A DNA stretch of 64,000 nt from Sapria himalayana (lineage: Eukaryota; Streptophyta; Magnoliopsida; Malpighiales; Rafflesiaceae): NCBI GenBank assembly GCA_029783825.1, contig JAREIK010012311.1:1-64000 (forward strand). The letters run 5' to 3'. Numbering within the stretch: the stretch's first letter is position 1; each line of letters opens with the position of its first letter. Positions 62,771-64,000 of this stretch are shown piece by piece. Made by a program: the position numbers and the translations under genes. Below the pieces are notes generated by a model that ran no database searches, was not told the DNA's origin, and worked only from the letters and a program-made list of their open reading frames with translations.

Positions 62771-64000
62771 TCTATCAGAATATTTATTTGTATATCTATC
62801 GATTATTCTATATGCCTGTCTATCGATCTATCTGTCTGTCTGTTTGTCTATCTTTCTGTCTATCAATTTGTGTATCTATCTGTCTTTCTATCTCTCTATC
62901 TAGCTATTTATCTATTTGGTTATCTATCTATCTATCTATTAATTTGTCTACCTATTATGTAATTATCTACCTATATATCTGTATATCTATTTATCAATCT
63001 ATCAATCAATCATTCAATCATTTAATATATCTATCTATCTATCTATCTATGTGTCTATCTATATTTCTTTCTGTCAATCTCTATATCAATCTACATGTCT
63101 ATCTATCAATCTATTAATCTATCTGTCTATATATATATATATATATCTATATATCTAATAGTCAATCTATCTGTTTATCATTTAGTTTATCATTCTAACT
63201 ATTAATTTATCTATTTGTCTATCTATCTATCTATATATTTGTGTGTTTATCTCTTTATCGATCTGTTTATCTATCTGTTTATCTATATGTCTATATATCT
63301 ATATATCTATCTATTTATCTATCTGTCTATCTTTCTATCTATATATCTATCTATGTATCCCTCAATTGATCTATCTATCTATCTTTCTATCTATCTGCCT
63401 ATCTTTCTATCTATTTATCTATTTATCTTTCTTTCTATCTATATCTCTTTTAATCTATCTATGAATATAAATATCAATCTCTTTATCATTTTCTCTAACA
63501 ATCTCTCTACTTATCTTTATATCTATCCATCTATATATCTGCCTTTATATCTATTTATCTATTATGAATCTATCTATACATCTATCTATTTTTAAGTCTA
63601 TCTATCTTTTTATCTATCTATGTAATTATATTTCTATGTAACTATATATTTATCTATATATCTATCTATCTATCTGCATATCTATCTATCATTCTGTCTA
63701 TCTATCTATTTGTCCATCAGTCTATCTATATGTCTATATTTTTTCTTTCTATCAATCTATATGTCTATATTTTTTTTATGTCTATCTTTCTATATTTTAA
63801 TTTCTCTATCATTCAGCCAATCTATCTATCTTTCTATCTATCTATATAAATGTCTATCTATCTATATGTGTATCTATCTATCTATCTATTTGTCTATTCA
63901 TCTATCTATCTTTCTATCTATCTATATGTCTATATACCTATCTGTCTATCTATATGTATATCTATTTGTCTATCTTTTATCTATCTATCTTTTTATCAAT
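62768..64000. repeat. Degenerate TCTA tetranucleotide array, block 4 (continues beyond the window)
   Basis: Same orientation and variants as the other blocks, beginning directly after the CACTA terminus. A TA run lies at about 63129-63147. No gene is supported. Confidence 0.95.

Overview
This window is from a nuclear plant genome, almost certainly an angiosperm. It is very AT-rich and carries no intact host gene. Recognisable coding sequence is limited to decayed CACTA (En/Spm-type) transposon genes, one captured fragment of a eukaryotic DNA topoisomerase II gene, and a few unidentified coding-like scraps. The plant assignment rests on transposase fragments with the plant CACTA domain order (Transposase-associated, Transposase_21/TNP2, DUF4218, DUF4216, then a Transposase_24/Ptta-like second gene) and on CACTACAAGAAAA-type termini. 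The species cannot be named from what I see.

Layout. Positions 1-372 are the right end of one CACTA-like element with GGTCGGT-type subterminal motifs. Four blocks of a degenerate TCTA (GATA-type) tetranucleotide array follow, all in the same orientation and together about 26 kb: 373-8019, 10371-18605, 36586-45577 and 62768-64000. The blocks are separated by transposon material at 8020-10370 (a remnant with a CACTA 5'-type end), 18606-36585 (a nest of CACTA fragments) and 45578-62767 (a nearly end-to-end 17.2-kb CACTA element with a TTA target-site duplication). The simplest reading is one very long old tetranucleotide array, broken up by repeated CACTA insertion.

The two large CACTA copies, copy 1 (25054 to about 35066) and copy 2 (45578-62767), lie in the same orientation with genes on the minus strand. 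They share the 3' terminus, a tandem array of 1.0-1.4-kb units each holding a GC-rich trinucleotide island, the TNP2 transposase pseudogene, a CT-rich leader-like tract (GA-rich on the plus strand), and a tandem array of about 0.55-kb AT-rich units. Copy 2 also keeps the TNP1-like second gene and a 5' end with dense GCTAAATC subterminal repeats. Copy 1 lost the TNP1-like gene and the TNP2 3' half by one internal deletion (3637 bp in copy-2 coordinates) with a CAC microhomology, and its 5' end is missing. Both copies have stops and frameshifts, so neither appears autonomous.

The segment left of copy 1 (18606-25053) belongs to a related element. It carries a TNP1-like 3' remnant on the minus strand, the topoisomerase II fragment on the plus strand, hairpins, a SINE-like tRNA-derived sequence and a CA/TA/TG microsatellite. 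The segment right of copy 1 (35067-36585) is the 3' end of another family member in the opposite orientation. The long Ile/Tyr/Leu/Ser open frames on the plus strand of the TCTA blocks are artefacts of a repeat that contains no stop codon on that strand.
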